Assembly (NCBI GenBank): GCA_001692895.1
Contig: KV748200.1
Location: 255,343 to 319,342 of the forward strand
Reading direction: 5' to 3'
Source of the DNA: Cenococcum geophilum 1.58
Taxonomy: Eukaryota; Ascomycota; Dothideomycetes; Gloniales; Gloniaceae
DNA: 64,000 nucleotides
Shown here: piece after piece, positions 1 through 11,493 of the stretch
Layout: the number at the start of each line of letters is the position of its first letter
Position numbering within the stretch: position 1 is the stretch's first letter
Position numbers and translations under genes: made by a program
The notes under the pieces: generated by a model
Told to the model about the DNA's origin: nothing
Database searches by the model: none
The model's input: the letters and a program-made list of their open reading frames with translations, nothing else

Positions 1-494
1 GTCTTATATTTTTACTACCTCCTTCTATTATCGCTTCTATTTAAGGTCTACCTATTTTGTAATAAGTATAGTAGATCTCTACTAATACAGCGCTAGGTCT
101 CCACCTAGTAAGCTAATAGTTCCTATATTTTCTTTTCTTTCTTTACTACTTATAGGTAGAGGGCTTCCTAGCTAGTATACTTAGGCGTATTACCTCTTTA
201 AGGGGCCCTCGATCCTTATATACGTCTTATTCCTTATATACGTTTTAGTATTTAGCGTATATTTTCTTTTACTAAGTAGCCTTATACTATAACTATTCTC
301 TATATAGTAGTTATATTAATATATAAGTCTACTAGTANAACTACTACTTTATATTCTAGTATAGCGCGTAATATTCTCTTATAAACCCCTATAGTTCTAT
401 ATAGGTACTAGATTTANAGCTTAGCTAATAGCGCTAAGGAGCNTTTTATTAATACCTTACTACCTAGTCCTAGGCCCTAGATCTAGGAGCCGTA
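1..494. other. AT-rich gene-free DNA
   Basis: Very AT-rich sequence with stops in all frames and three N bases (338, 417, 443). TA-rich trinucleotides dominate, as in RIP-altered fungal DNA. I see no gene or recognisable element. Confidence 0.6.
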
Positions 495-903
495 CGAAGG
501 CGAACTTTTTTAAAATCCGTCTAATTGGCTACCCTTAAAAAAGCAGGAATACCCCTTCTTAAGCACGTTAGCAACTCTCCTAATATAAACGCTATTGAGG
601 GGGCCTGGATATCTATAAGGATTGCAATTATAAGGGATTGGGGGCCCTATATATACTAGAGTGGATCGATAGAGCTTAAAGAGGGGGTAGGAGCTATTTC
701 CGCAAGAGAGAATAAGGGCTTTAGTTGCTAGGATGGCTGCGATTAAAACTCTAATTATTAAGAATAAGGGTGGTAATGAGTTCCATAGTTAATACTTTAT
801 TTAGGTATATATTTATATAGTGGAGTATATACTTTAAATGGGCTTAATTACTTCGATTATGGCGTCTAATTAAATGGACGGATTTCAAAAAAGTTCGCCT
901 TCG
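495..903. mobile_element. MITE-1, TA-flanked inverted-repeat element (409 bp)
   Basis: The element has 27-bp terminal inverted repeats (495-521 and 877-903) that begin CGAAGGCGAACTTTTTT and match at 26 of 27 positions. The one difference is an A/G change, as RIP would make. Both ends are bordered by TA (493-494 and 904-905), the target duplication of Tc1/mariner and pogo/Fot1 transposons. The inside has no coding capacity, so this is a non-autonomous MITE. That the superfamily is Tc1/mariner is inferred from the TA duplication alone. Confidence 0.8.
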
Positions 904-1032
904 TATAGTATTATTAGCCTTACTATAAATAAATTAATAAATATCTATATAATTTCCTATATAATTATTTCTATAAATTCTATAATTAATTACTAGTATA
1001 AAAAATATATTTATACGCCTATATATTTATAT

Positions 1033-1555
1033 AAAGCTCTATATAAGGCTCTACACAAAGCTCCGCTCGAAGCTCTACTTAAAGCTCTACTCGAAGCTCT
1101 ACTTAAAGCTCTACTCGAAGCTCTGCTTAAAGCTCTGCTTAAGCTCCTCAAAGCTCTGCACAAGGCTCTGCTCGAAGCTCTGCACGAGGCTCTGCACGAA
1201 GCTCTGCACGAGGCTCTGCACGAAGCTCTGCACGAGGCTCTGCACGAAGCTCTGCACGAAGCTCTGCACGAAGCTCTGCACGAAGCTCTGCACGAAGCTC
1301 TGCACGAAGCTCTGCGTACGGAGGCTCTGCACGAAGCTCTGCACGAAGCTCTGCGTACGGAGGCTCTGCACGAAGCTCTGCACGAAGCTCTGCACGAAGC
1401 TCTGCACGAAGCTCTGCACGAAGCTCTGCACGAAGCTCTGCAGAAGCTCTGCACGAAGCTCTACGCGGAGCTCTGCGTAGGGCTCTGCGTAAGCCTCTAC
1501 TAAAGCTCTACATAAGGCTTTATTAAAGCTCTGCGCGAGGCTCTACTAAAAGCTT
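1033..1555. repeat. 12-bp minisatellite (unit GAAGCTCTGCAC)
   Basis: More than forty tandem copies of a 12-bp unit. The central part, about 1190-1440, is almost pure. The units toward both edges drift by C-to-T and G-to-A changes (for example GCTCTGCAC to GCTCTATAT). Two core units carry the variant GCGTACGGAG. Because the unit is a multiple of three, two frames on the minus strand stay open across the array, giving fake repetitive reading frames. Confidence 0.9.
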
Positions 1556-2374
1556 ACCCCCTTCTATAAAGCAAATCTATACCTACTAGTAGTCCTTAGT
1601 TATTATTTAAAGCTGGCTCGTCGGTTTGGGTACTCTGGCTGCGGTAGGAAGAGGTCATGAGAAAGGTGCGGCTGCTACGACTCGGGGGCGTCGGGCGCGA
1701 TAACGAGATAACGAATTGGAATCGGGCAAATCGGGCAACGTAGTCTTCTTCGCCAGGTTTGATTTGGTAATTCTAGCNATTAGGAATAGCTTAGGGAGCT
1801 ATAGAAGTTAAGACAATTTGGCTTAAAGTAGGTGTATATAGGCCTAAATACCCCGCGCGGGACTAATAAAAATCCGAACCGTGTACCAGACCTTCTAACG
1901 AAGGTCTTGCCAAAAGCGGCTAGCGGCTTGGCAAGGTAAGCCTTAGCAAGAAGGTCTAGGAACGAGATAACGTAGTCGATGTTACCTTAAAAGCTTAGAC
2001 TAAGAAATCGATTATACGGATATAGAAATATCCGCACCATCCACTAAGCTGATTTAGGACGGCAATCATTTTCTTAGTCTAAGGGACTTTAGCGAGATTT
2101 ATAGAAAACCTAAATATAGTTTATATAAGAAGACCTTATTAACTTTAACAAAATTAATCTACCCTTCTACAATACCTATTAACATAAAAATTATACCAAA
2201 TTATAGAGAAAAGCCCACTTTATAAGTTATAAGATCCTTAACTCCTTATACCCGCGCGATATTAAGAGGAAGTCACCGCGGTAGAGGCTATAATTCCACC
2301 TCTGCACTATTAAGCCGCGTAGTAACCACTAACGCTAAACGCCTACGCCTACGCCCGCTCTCTTTATAGCTAGC
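1556..2374. other. Mixed-composition non-coding DNA
   Basis: No gene is visible. About 1610-1760 is distinctly GC-richer than its surroundings, as if it escaped RIP or came from elsewhere. A short palindromic pair (CTTAGACTAAG near 1994 and CTTAGTCTAAG near 2073) is present but too small to call an element. Confidence 0.4.
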
Positions 2375-2464
2375 GGATATTCCATCTGCGGATATTCTAT
2401 CTGCGGATATTTTATCTACAGATATTCCATCTGCGGATATTCCATTTATGGATATTCTATCTAC
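2375..2464. repeat. 15-bp tandem repeat, six copies
   Basis: Six consecutive 15-bp units close to GGATATTCCATCTGC, with C/T and G/A differences between copies. The GCGGATAT core of this unit recurs singly all over the AT-rich island. Confidence 0.75.
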
Positions 2465-2499
2465 CAGTCGGATAAGGACGTTAAAAAAAAAAAAGGTTA

Positions 2500-4880
2500 A
2501 TATTATTAAGGACCTTTTATAAAAATAGGGTTGGCCTTTTTATAGGCTGGTTTTTAAGTATTTAGAAAGCAAGAACGGGTATAGAGGTAATAGAAAAAAG
2601 AAAAAAGCAAGGGACCTACTTATTACTTTACTGGAGGATAAGGAAATATAAGAAGAACTTATTAACACACCTAATATTTATACGATGCTGGTAACCTATA
2701 CTATCCGCTATATCCGGAAAGAGCTTTACCAACTATAGTTATAACGCGGCCCCTTTAACACATAGACTCCAGATATGGAGTTTAAGGATATTAACCTTAA
2801 GAATATAGCCAAATTTATTTAGCAGTACGGTCCGCTACTATTCTAGCTTATTAACGGGATATCTGTACTAAATAGAGAGGAACGTAGTTAGGATCCGTAC
2901 GGTAGATATATAGTTATAGTTGCCTTTATATTTCTACTAGGGTTTACCTAAAACTCCGTAAACGGTTTCGCCTATCTACTTAGTTTATATCTTTAGGCAC
3001 TTAATATAAAGCGCTATGTGCTATCTTTTCTACATAGTTTTAGTCTAATTAATAGTTATAAAACTCTTAATGCTAGAAAGCTTAGGCTAGCTAAACATTC
3101 TAAGGAAGGTTTTATTAATTCTACTAGGCCTTCTAGCGCTAATAACCCTTAAGAAACTAATTAAGTCTCTGTCTATTTATAATAATGTCTGCATTATTTA
3201 TAATAACTTTAACTATTACTAAAAAACTTAATATTAGGTTATCGGTAAGATTAGCGAGTTTAATTCGCATACTATAGAAAAGATTTTACGCGGAGTATAT
3301 ATACCTAAAGGGGGCCTTAAGCAGTTAATATTAAATAACACTCATTAACTTAAGCTAGATAAGGTTGTTAATATAGCTAGGAATAGGTTTAATAACCTTT
3401 AAAAGTAAATATTTATAAGTTTTATTACGGACGCTATCTAATACGCGTATTCTACTGCAGTTAATAGTATATTCGACTCTAACGCGGATATTAAATATCC
3501 GCGTATACTAGTAGTTAATATTCTCCCTTATAGAAGGATAAAGTATATAACTTTAGGACCTATTCTAGATAGCGAGGCTTCTATTAACGGTAACTATCGC
3601 GTAATAGAGAATATCTTCCTAGAATAACTGCAGTATAATTATAAAACCGCTTTTAATAACTGGCTTTTCCTAGTATACGGAGATTAGAAAACTATAAAGC
3701 TTATCTAATTATATAAAGAGGAGCGGGTTAAGGCGGAAGGTGCGTATAATAGCTATAAGTGGGTATTGCCTATTCCAGGGCTATAGCATATGCGATTGAA
3801 CTTCCTATATATAGTTATGCGTACATTCTATAGGGGTAAAAAAGCCACGCAGCAGTTTTTAGCGCTTTACGCCTATATAAACCACCTAGGACGGCGCAAT
3901 ATTTCTAGGAAAAAAGCCCCGTTTTATTATATGGAAGAGCTAATCCTCTAAAGCTTTAACGCTTATGTTATTACGTTATTCCTACTCTATATCCGCAATA
4001 AGTGCAACATTAAGGCAGATGGTAAGGCTAAGCAATATATACGAAACCTATCTCCATAGCAATTTCTAGAGCATATTAAGGATATCCGCACAGCAGCTTT
4101 TTTAAGAGATATATACCGCGATACAAATTAGCGCTTAAAGCTACCTGCCAACGCACGTTAGCTAGCAGCAACGTCGTCCTCTGCGGGTATATTAAGCTCC
4201 GCCACTAATAACTATAATATGGAGTTCTTTAATTATATCCGGTTCCTATAGGTTATTAATACTTATAAGCTTCTAAAATACGCCATTAAGTATATAGATA
4301 TCAGACTACTAAAGCGTATAATCCCCCACCTTTACTTATACTTTGCTGGAAGCTTATTAAAGAACTATATATATAATATACTAATCCTATAGCGACTAGT
4401 TAGAACAAGCGCTTATAATCTAGTGCTTTAACGGGCTATCCTTACTAATAGTTTAGTCAACCTCTAAGGGCGGCTAGATAGCTTCTTTAAGACGGATCGC
4501 CTTAATAAACTACTAAATCTTTAACTTAAGGAGTTGCTCTAGACGCGCAGGAATTCGACGTTTAGCATAGACGAGCTGTTTAAATAGAGTGTTTTTATAA
4601 TAAGTTATACAAGCACGCTCCGCGATATTTTTAAGCGTATATTTGGTAAACGTATAAACAGCAAACATACAACTAAGTCTCTAGCGCTGGATATCCGCTA
4701 TCTTACAGATCAGATTAGGAAGGATTTAATTATATAATATACGCGGCGCTCGGTGGATTTTAAGGCTCCTTTGCTTCTATAGCGCGGATATAAGAAACTC
4801 GTAAAGGACGGCGTAAATATATTTAACGCCTTTCTATTAACTGCAGCCGGTTTGCTATTTAATCCCCTTATATACAGCTT
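2500..4880 (+). pseudogene. RIP-degraded gene of DUF6589 type
   Basis: Plus-strand translation gives a long, nearly continuous coding trace broken mainly by TAG and TAA where Gln or Trp would be expected. Recognisable stretches include YNNFNYY (from about 3210), a WVLPIPGL segment (about 3755), HLGRRNISRKKAPF (about 3880), FAGSLLKNY (about 4340) and ALDIRYLTDQI (about 4685). Their order and spacing match what I know of the large fungal DUF6589 proteins, which are often multicopy and of unknown function. The stops are CpA-to-TpA type on one strand or the other, so the copy was probably inactivated by RIP. The family assignment is from memory and needs a profile search. Confidence 0.6.
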
Positions 4881-5374
4881 TAGTGATGCTAATAAGAATA
4901 TAGAGGTACTAGGGGAAGCTGCTAAATATATTTACATAGTTTATTATCCTAATATTACACCTATACCTCTACTAATATATATAATAGTTAGTGTATAAGT
5001 TACTTAATAAATGCTAAGAGTAACAGTAATGTATTGTTTTAATTGCGGATATACTTCTATTATGCGTTAGCGTATACGGGACGTTAGGTTTAAGGTACCT
5101 GCTATTCTTTAACTTAGATTAGAGCGGCTCTTATAGAGCAGCATTACTAATTTTAATATGCGGATGTCTTATATTAGCGGTTTACTATACGACCCTTATA
5201 AGGACGGATTTAATAAGGCTACAGATAATATGCTAGAGGACTTTTAAATACTTAAGCTTTTAGTACGTTTCTGTCTTAATATATTAATCGAGTTCTTTTT
5301 ATTAATATTAACTCTAGCCAGCATATGATCTTCTTAGTGCGTAGTATATAACGTAGCAGTGGGCTGTTTTGTAG
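4881..5374. other. Degraded repeat DNA, no gene
   Basis: AT-rich sequence with a faint plus-strand coding trace at about 5025-5250 (it includes CFNCGY). The trace is broken by stops and I do not recognise it. It may be the tail of the preceding relic or a separate one. Confidence 0.35.
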
Positions 5375-7323
5375 TGCAGATATATAAATATCTATATCTT
5401 AGCTTATATAGATATCTTTATATTAGCTTACGCGGATATTATTATCTTAGCTTATACGGATATTATAATATTAATTAAGTATATCTATTAAATATAAGGC
5501 AGAGACTTAATTCCTACGTATATAGTAGCAAAAAGGTATAAGCTACTATTTTATTATTGTAAACTAGTAACAGCCAACCTACAGCAACAGCTAACTTATA
5601 TCTACCTATATTTAATATCTAGTAGCCTAGCATTACATATAAGCGTAATAATACCACGCCTTAGGAACGTAAGCTTATCCTTTATCTTACTTAGAGAATC
5701 TTTAAACTCACTAAACTGGCGATCTATAGCTTAAATATCTTTCGCTATATTAGTTACCCGTTTACGAACTATATTAACGCACATAGAAATAGCAATTGCT
5801 AAATACACCCTAATAGATTCCGTGCTAGCGGAAGCGGTAGCAGCAACGGCAGCACCTAGCGTGCCAGCAATTAGTAAAAGAGTTAAAGGAGCAGCGGCAA
5901 AGCGGGTGCCTCTACGGCCGCGTATACTACTACGAGTGGGAGTCTTAATAGGAGGGGAGGTCTTAGTGGGGGGAGGCGTAATAGCGCGGGTGGGGATAGT
6001 ACGAGAACGAAGCTATGCGGATATTAGCAATATCTATATTATTAACACGCGGATATTATACCTTCTTAATAGGCGTTTCGGCTAGACTATTAGTAAAAGC
6101 TAACTTCGCACGTTTTTTACACTAAGGTGTAACTGGCTCTAGATCCAGTAAACTTTCCTATACGCGTATTAGCTAACAGAATAATAGTATACTATTAGTA
6201 TATACCTTTCTACACAACCTACCACCTATATAATATTTTAAGCACACACCCCTAAAATAAGGCCTAGAATCCTTTTTATAAACGCAATATTTGTAGCTAT
6301 ACTTCTTATATAAAGTATATAGCAGGTTACGCAGCTCACTAAAGCTACCCTTAATATTCTAGACGTGTGTTAATATCCACTGGCGGCTTTCCTTTATATT
6401 CTCCCAAATACTAGCTTTTAGAGTATACTATTTATTCGCTAACGGCACTTAGATAGAAAGGCACTCGTTTATATTTATAGTACTACGGAGATTATAAGGG
6501 CTGCGGAGATTATAAAAGTCGGCGTTATTAAAATCTTTATCTTTGCCGCTGTCTAAAGATTTACTATCTAAAGAAACCTTATAAATATTTAGGTTACTAT
6601 AAGAGGTAAATTAGTAGACAAGATATTAAAACAGTATAACTAACATATATGATTTAATGGCTATCTTGGCCTTTAGATTCGTATTAGCAGCCTTTTTAGC
6701 CTACTTTTTAAGAAAAGAAGATAAATAAGCCTTATCAAGCCTCCTTTTAGAAGTATTAGGTAGCGGTAGTAGAGAGGCAGACGGCGAAGAAACTAATAGT
6801 AAAGTAGTCTATGGCAAAGATGCAGGTAACGGAAAGGTAGGCAGTAAAAAGGTGCGCGGATTTTTAGCGGATTTCGCTCTATCTATATTTTTATCGTTTA
6901 CTAAATCCTATAAAGAGCGCTTTAGTATATATTTTTTAAAATTATATTAGCTATAGGCATAATTTAGTATTAAAAAGCTTACTCTTTAGGAATAGAGTCT
7001 AAAGGCTTAGTAAGAGCAGCTATAGCATACTTAACAGCATCCTCATTTACTTTACGTATATTAAGTTCCTCAACTACCTAGCTGCTATTATTTACATTAA
7101 TATTATTTACAGGTGTAAATAAAGGCATCGCAGACAGTAAAATACTAAGGGATAGTAAATAAAACAACAATAATAAAGTTTGCGGTGCGGTACTGTAAGG
7201 TAAAAGGTTAGTAGAAAAAGAGGTACGGAGGTTAATTAATTAAAGGTAAATATCTACGCTACCAATTTTATTAAATTAGCTCACTAATAAATAACTGCTA
7301 CTATAATAACTTACCTTAGTAAT
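5375..7323. repeat. Copy 1 of a 1.9-kb direct repeat
   Basis: This unit and the one starting at 7333 align over their whole length in the same orientation, differing mainly by C/T and G/A changes and small indels. Both begin with several copies of a roughly 25-bp motif (AGATATCTTTAT, CGGATATTAT), carry a GC-richer patch (about 5815-6010 here), and end in a GTAATAACTTACCTTAGTA-like segment. Minus-strand translation shows a decayed coding trace with several conserved cysteines (about 6090-6430) that I cannot assign. Confidence 0.8.
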
Positions 7324-7332
7324 TATTAATGG

Positions 7333-9237
7333 TACGGATATATAAATATCTTTATCTTACCTTATACGGATATCTTTATCTTAACTTATATAGATATCTT
7401 TATCTTAGCTTATGCGGATATTATAATATTAATTATATCTATTAAATATAAGGTAGAGACTTAATTCCTAAATACATACGTAATAGTAGAGAGGTAAAAG
7501 CTACTATTTTATTACTCTAAACCCGTAATAACAGTCAACCCGCAGTAACAGCCAACCGGCATCTACTTAAATTCTATATTAAGTAACCCGGCGTTATATA
7601 TAAGTGCTATAATACTACGCCTTATAAACGTAAGCTTATCCTTTATCTTACTTAAAGAATCTTTAAGCTTACTTAACTGGCGATCTATAGCCCAAACATC
7701 TTTCGCTATCTTAGTTACTTATTTACAAACTATATTAACACGTACGGAAATAGTAATTACCGAATATACCCTAACATTTTCCGTGCTAGTGGGAGCGGTA
7801 GTAGTACCAGAAGTAACACCAGGCGTACTAGGAATTAGTAAAAGAGTAGGAGAAGCGGCGGCGGAACGGGTGCCCCTATAGCTACGCATATTACTATAAG
7901 TAAAAGTCTTAGGGGAAGGAGAGGTCTCCGGAGGGGGGATAGTGCGGGTACAAAGCTATGCGGATATTAGTAATATCCGTATTATTAAAATGCAAATATT
8001 ATACCTTCTTAGTAGGCATTCTAGCTGGACTACTAGTAGAAGCTAATTGCGCATATTTTTTGCACTAAGGTATAACCGGCTCCAGTCTTAGCGAACTATC
8101 CTATATGCGTATTACCTTTTCGCACAACCTACTACTTAAGTAATATCTTAAGCACGTACCTCTAAAATATAACCTAGAGTTCTGCTTATAAACGCAACAT
8201 TTATAGTCTTACTTAATGTATAAAGCGTATAGCGGATTACGCAGCATACTAAAGCTACCCTTAATATTCTAGACGTGGGTATATATCCGCTAGCGAGCTT
8301 CCTTTATATTCTCCCAAGCACCAGCTTTTAGGGTATACCATTTATTTACTAACGGCACTTAAATAAAAAGGCGCTTGTTTGTGTTAATATCCAACGTTAT
8401 AACTTAGGCTATTTACGTACTACGGAGCTTATAAGAGCTGCGGAGATTATAAGAGGATAGAGGAGGGCTTTTAGGAGAGTCAGCGTCATTAAGGTTATTC
8501 TCTTTATCATTATCTAAAATCTCCAACATTTCTATTAGGTTACTATAAGAGGTAAATTAGTAGACAAGACACTAAAAGAGTATAGTTAACATATACGATT
8601 TAAAGGCTATCTTATACTAAACATTTTACACAGCAATCCTATTAGTCTACCTCTTAAGAGAAGTAGAAGCATAATAAGGATTAAACTTTTTAAAAGTAGC
8701 AGGCAACAAAGAAACAAGCGGCTTAAAAGTAGGCGGCGAAGAGGTAAGCGGTAAAAAGGTAGGCGGCAAAGAGGCAGGCAGTAAAGAGGTAGGCAGATTT
8801 CTAGCGGATTTTATAATAACCTTATTATAGTACTCTGCTAGATCCGACAAAGAGTGCTTTAGTATATATTTCCTAAAATTATATTAGCTATAGGCATAAT
8901 TTAGTATTAGAAAGCTTACTCTCTAGGTAGAGATTCTAAAGGATTAGTGAAAGAAAAAGCGTCCTTAAAAGCGTCCTTAATTATTTTATCATTAACGTCG
9001 CGCGTATTAAGTTCCTCAACTAAATAGCTATTAAACGTATTTAGAGGTATAAAGGAAGGCATTATAGATAGTAGTATGCTAATAAATAGTAGATAAAACA
9101 ATAATAATAAAGTTTATGGTGCGATGCTGTGAGGTAAAAGGTGCGGAGGTTAATTAAAGGTAAATATCCGCGCTGCAGATTTTATCGAATTAGCTTACTA
9201 ATAAATAATCACTATTATAGTGACTCACCTTAGTAAA
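7333..9237. repeat. Copy 2 of the 1.9-kb direct repeat
   Basis: Head-to-tail partner of the unit at 5375-7323, separated from it by about 10 bp. On the minus strand it keeps slightly longer open stretches (8647-8850 and 8916-9101), including a region rich in Pro, Leu and Ser that corresponds to 6730-6870 of copy 1. A trace reading YTLKAGAWENIKEA near 8340-8300 lies in a better-preserved coding portion. Function unknown. The pair is itself an obvious RIP substrate. Confidence 0.8.
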
Positions 9238-9489
9238 TATTAACTACCTCTTATATAACACTTAAACTAAATAGCTAATATAATATAGGTTCTATAGGTT
9301 TCAGGAGCTTTAGGTATAAACTTTAATATCTTTCTAAATAAAAATCTAATAGACTATTTAAATGCGCATGCGGAGATTAACACTTAATACTTAAATATTA
9401 ATTAGAGCTCTACCTAAGTCTTAGTTAAGTCAATAAATAAGTAAAATACTAAGGAATATTAAATACTAACCTGCTAAAGCTGCGTTATA

Positions 9490-10060
9490 TCTAAAACCAA
9501 GGGCGGAGATTAAGCACTAGGCTATAGGTTCTAAGCTACGCTTAGTTTAAAAAGCAGAGATTAAATATTAGACTGTAAATTCTAAGCTACACCTAATTTA
9601 AAAGGCGGGGATTAAGCATTAGCACGCGAATTCTAAACTACGCCTAGTTTAAAGGGCGGAGATTAAGCATTAGCTTGCAAACCCTAAGCCTTAGAGTTTC
9701 CTAGGAGCGGAGATCTAGTATCACAACTCAAATCCTAAGCCTTAGGATTTTCTAGGAGCGGAGGTCTAATACTGCGTTACAAATTCTAAATTTCCGGATT
9801 TCCTACTACCTAGGAACTAGTGCTACGCCGCGGATATTAAACTTTAAAATTTTTCGTAATCGGAGATCTAATGCTATATTGCGAATATTAAACCTTAGGC
9901 TTGTCTAAAAGTTAAGACTTAGTAGTGCACTATAAGCTCTAACACTTAGGCTGCCCTAAGGATTTAAATTTAATACTACGCTATAAGCTTTAATATCTAG
10001 ATTACTCTAAGGGCTAAGACCTAATACTGCGCTATAAGCTCTAATATCCGGCGTTTTGGC
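9490..10060. repeat. 51-bp minisatellite, about 11 diverged copies
   Basis: The core GGAGATTAAGCAT or GGAGATCTAATAC recurs at an exact 51-bp step: the GCGGAGAT-type core starts at 9503, 9554, 9605, 9656, 9707 and 9758. It continues more loosely to about 10060 with the flanking motif TTCTAAGCTACGCCTAG or CTTAGGATTTTC. Divergence rises toward the right end. Confidence 0.8.
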
Positions 10061-11493
10061 CGCGGCCTATTTACACTTATATTACCACTAATATTAGCAA
10101 ATAGACATCTCTACGTCTTTTTTAAGGTCATACTACTAGCTAGTACAGTTCTAAAGGGGAGGATTAGCTAAAGAGACTGGCTTAGAGTTATATTAGCACT
10201 AGCTATATAAGTAGAGGTAGTACTTCTTACTTAAGCAAAGCGGCGGTAAGTGCTAGATTTACCTCTAGTTAATTCTACCCGCTAAAAGGGAGCTAACTCT
10301 ATAGTGGTTAATATATTAGCCTATAAGTCTGCGCGTTAAAATAAGCTTCCTAACTATACTAATAAGCTACTAGGCGAAGCATGTGGTTATTAAGCACTAG
10401 TATACGGTTGGTTAAACAAACTATTTAAAAGCCACTATAAGCGATAAGCCTAGGTTAATAGATAAGCTACCAAACCACTATACTAACCCTATAGATATCC
10501 GTCCACACCCGCTATATAAGCTAATTCCCTTCTAGTATCCTACTACTAAGTTGCTATAGAGGGTGCCGTAATACGGCAGTTTGCCATTGCCGTTAACACT
10601 AAATTACTATAGATTGCTGCCGATAACGGACTATTACCAGCAGGATTATTAACAAGGCCACGTTAATTCGCAATAACCGCACGCGGAGATCGCTGCGGAA
10701 ATTAAACACCACGCTATAAACTAGCGCCACCTATATTCGAGCTAATAATACTATTAAACCTCTGCTGCGAAGCTTAAGGGCTATACCACGGACTAATACC
10801 TAGGTTATTCTAAGATATAAACTAAGGTAGTAGAAAATTATAAGGATTATACAGAGCTATATTAAGAAGCTGTTAGGAATAATAAAGGCGCTATAGGGAG
10901 TTATTAGGATGCTAAAGGTTAAGTTAAGGGTTCTGCGGATATATACTAGACGATTTTTAAGCAGGTAGCCGTGTATCTAGAGTATACGGATATTAAATAT
11001 CTAGCTATTAAGATGACTGCGATAGAGTAATATATATAGTCTAGAACCAGTTCGCCTATAAGTCTTAGGTTAATGCAAGCTAAGTTCTTTAAGACTTAGT
11101 TATATCCGTTTACGAGCTAGATACTAATAATAGCTATAAGGGCGGTAATACTTTGGTTTGCAACGGTTAATTAAGGCCAGCACTCTTTATAGTTAATGCA
11201 CTAATAGGTCCCCATTAACCCACTAATAGTAAAGGCGTCTATAATAAGCTTCTAGATACAGTAACACGTCTACTAGATTGCGACGCAGCCTATAAGACGC
11301 TAGTACTAGAGTATTGCGTTTCTTCTTTATAAATAAAGCGGATAAGCGCGTCTACTTTATCTCCTAGGAAGCTGTAATCCCATTCGGGTAATATCCGCTT
11401 AAGGCCCTTATAAGTTAGTGGAGGTTGGATACAAAGCATGTGGATTTAATCGTCGGATATAATATAACTGGAAATTAGACTCTAAACTATATC
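10061..11493. other. Degraded non-coding DNA with faint coding traces
   Basis: AT-rich and stop-laden. A plus-strand trace at about 10850-11100 and another at about 11190-11460 read as broken protein, but I do not recognise either. No intact gene. Confidence 0.35.

Noticed and set aside
1011..1454. 147- and 106-codon minus-strand frames of repeated CRAS or FVQS residues
   Set aside because: They are only translations of the 12-bp minisatellite, open because the unit is a multiple of three.
1994..2083. Short inverted pair CTTAGACTAAG / CTTAGTCTAAG
   Set aside because: Each arm is itself nearly palindromic and only 11 bp; no flanking duplication, so chance is likely.
5822..6085. 87-codon plus-strand frame inside copy 1 of the 1.9-kb repeat
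   Set aside because: Not open in copy 2 and low-complexity Ala/Val/Arg; a shadow of the GC-richer patch.
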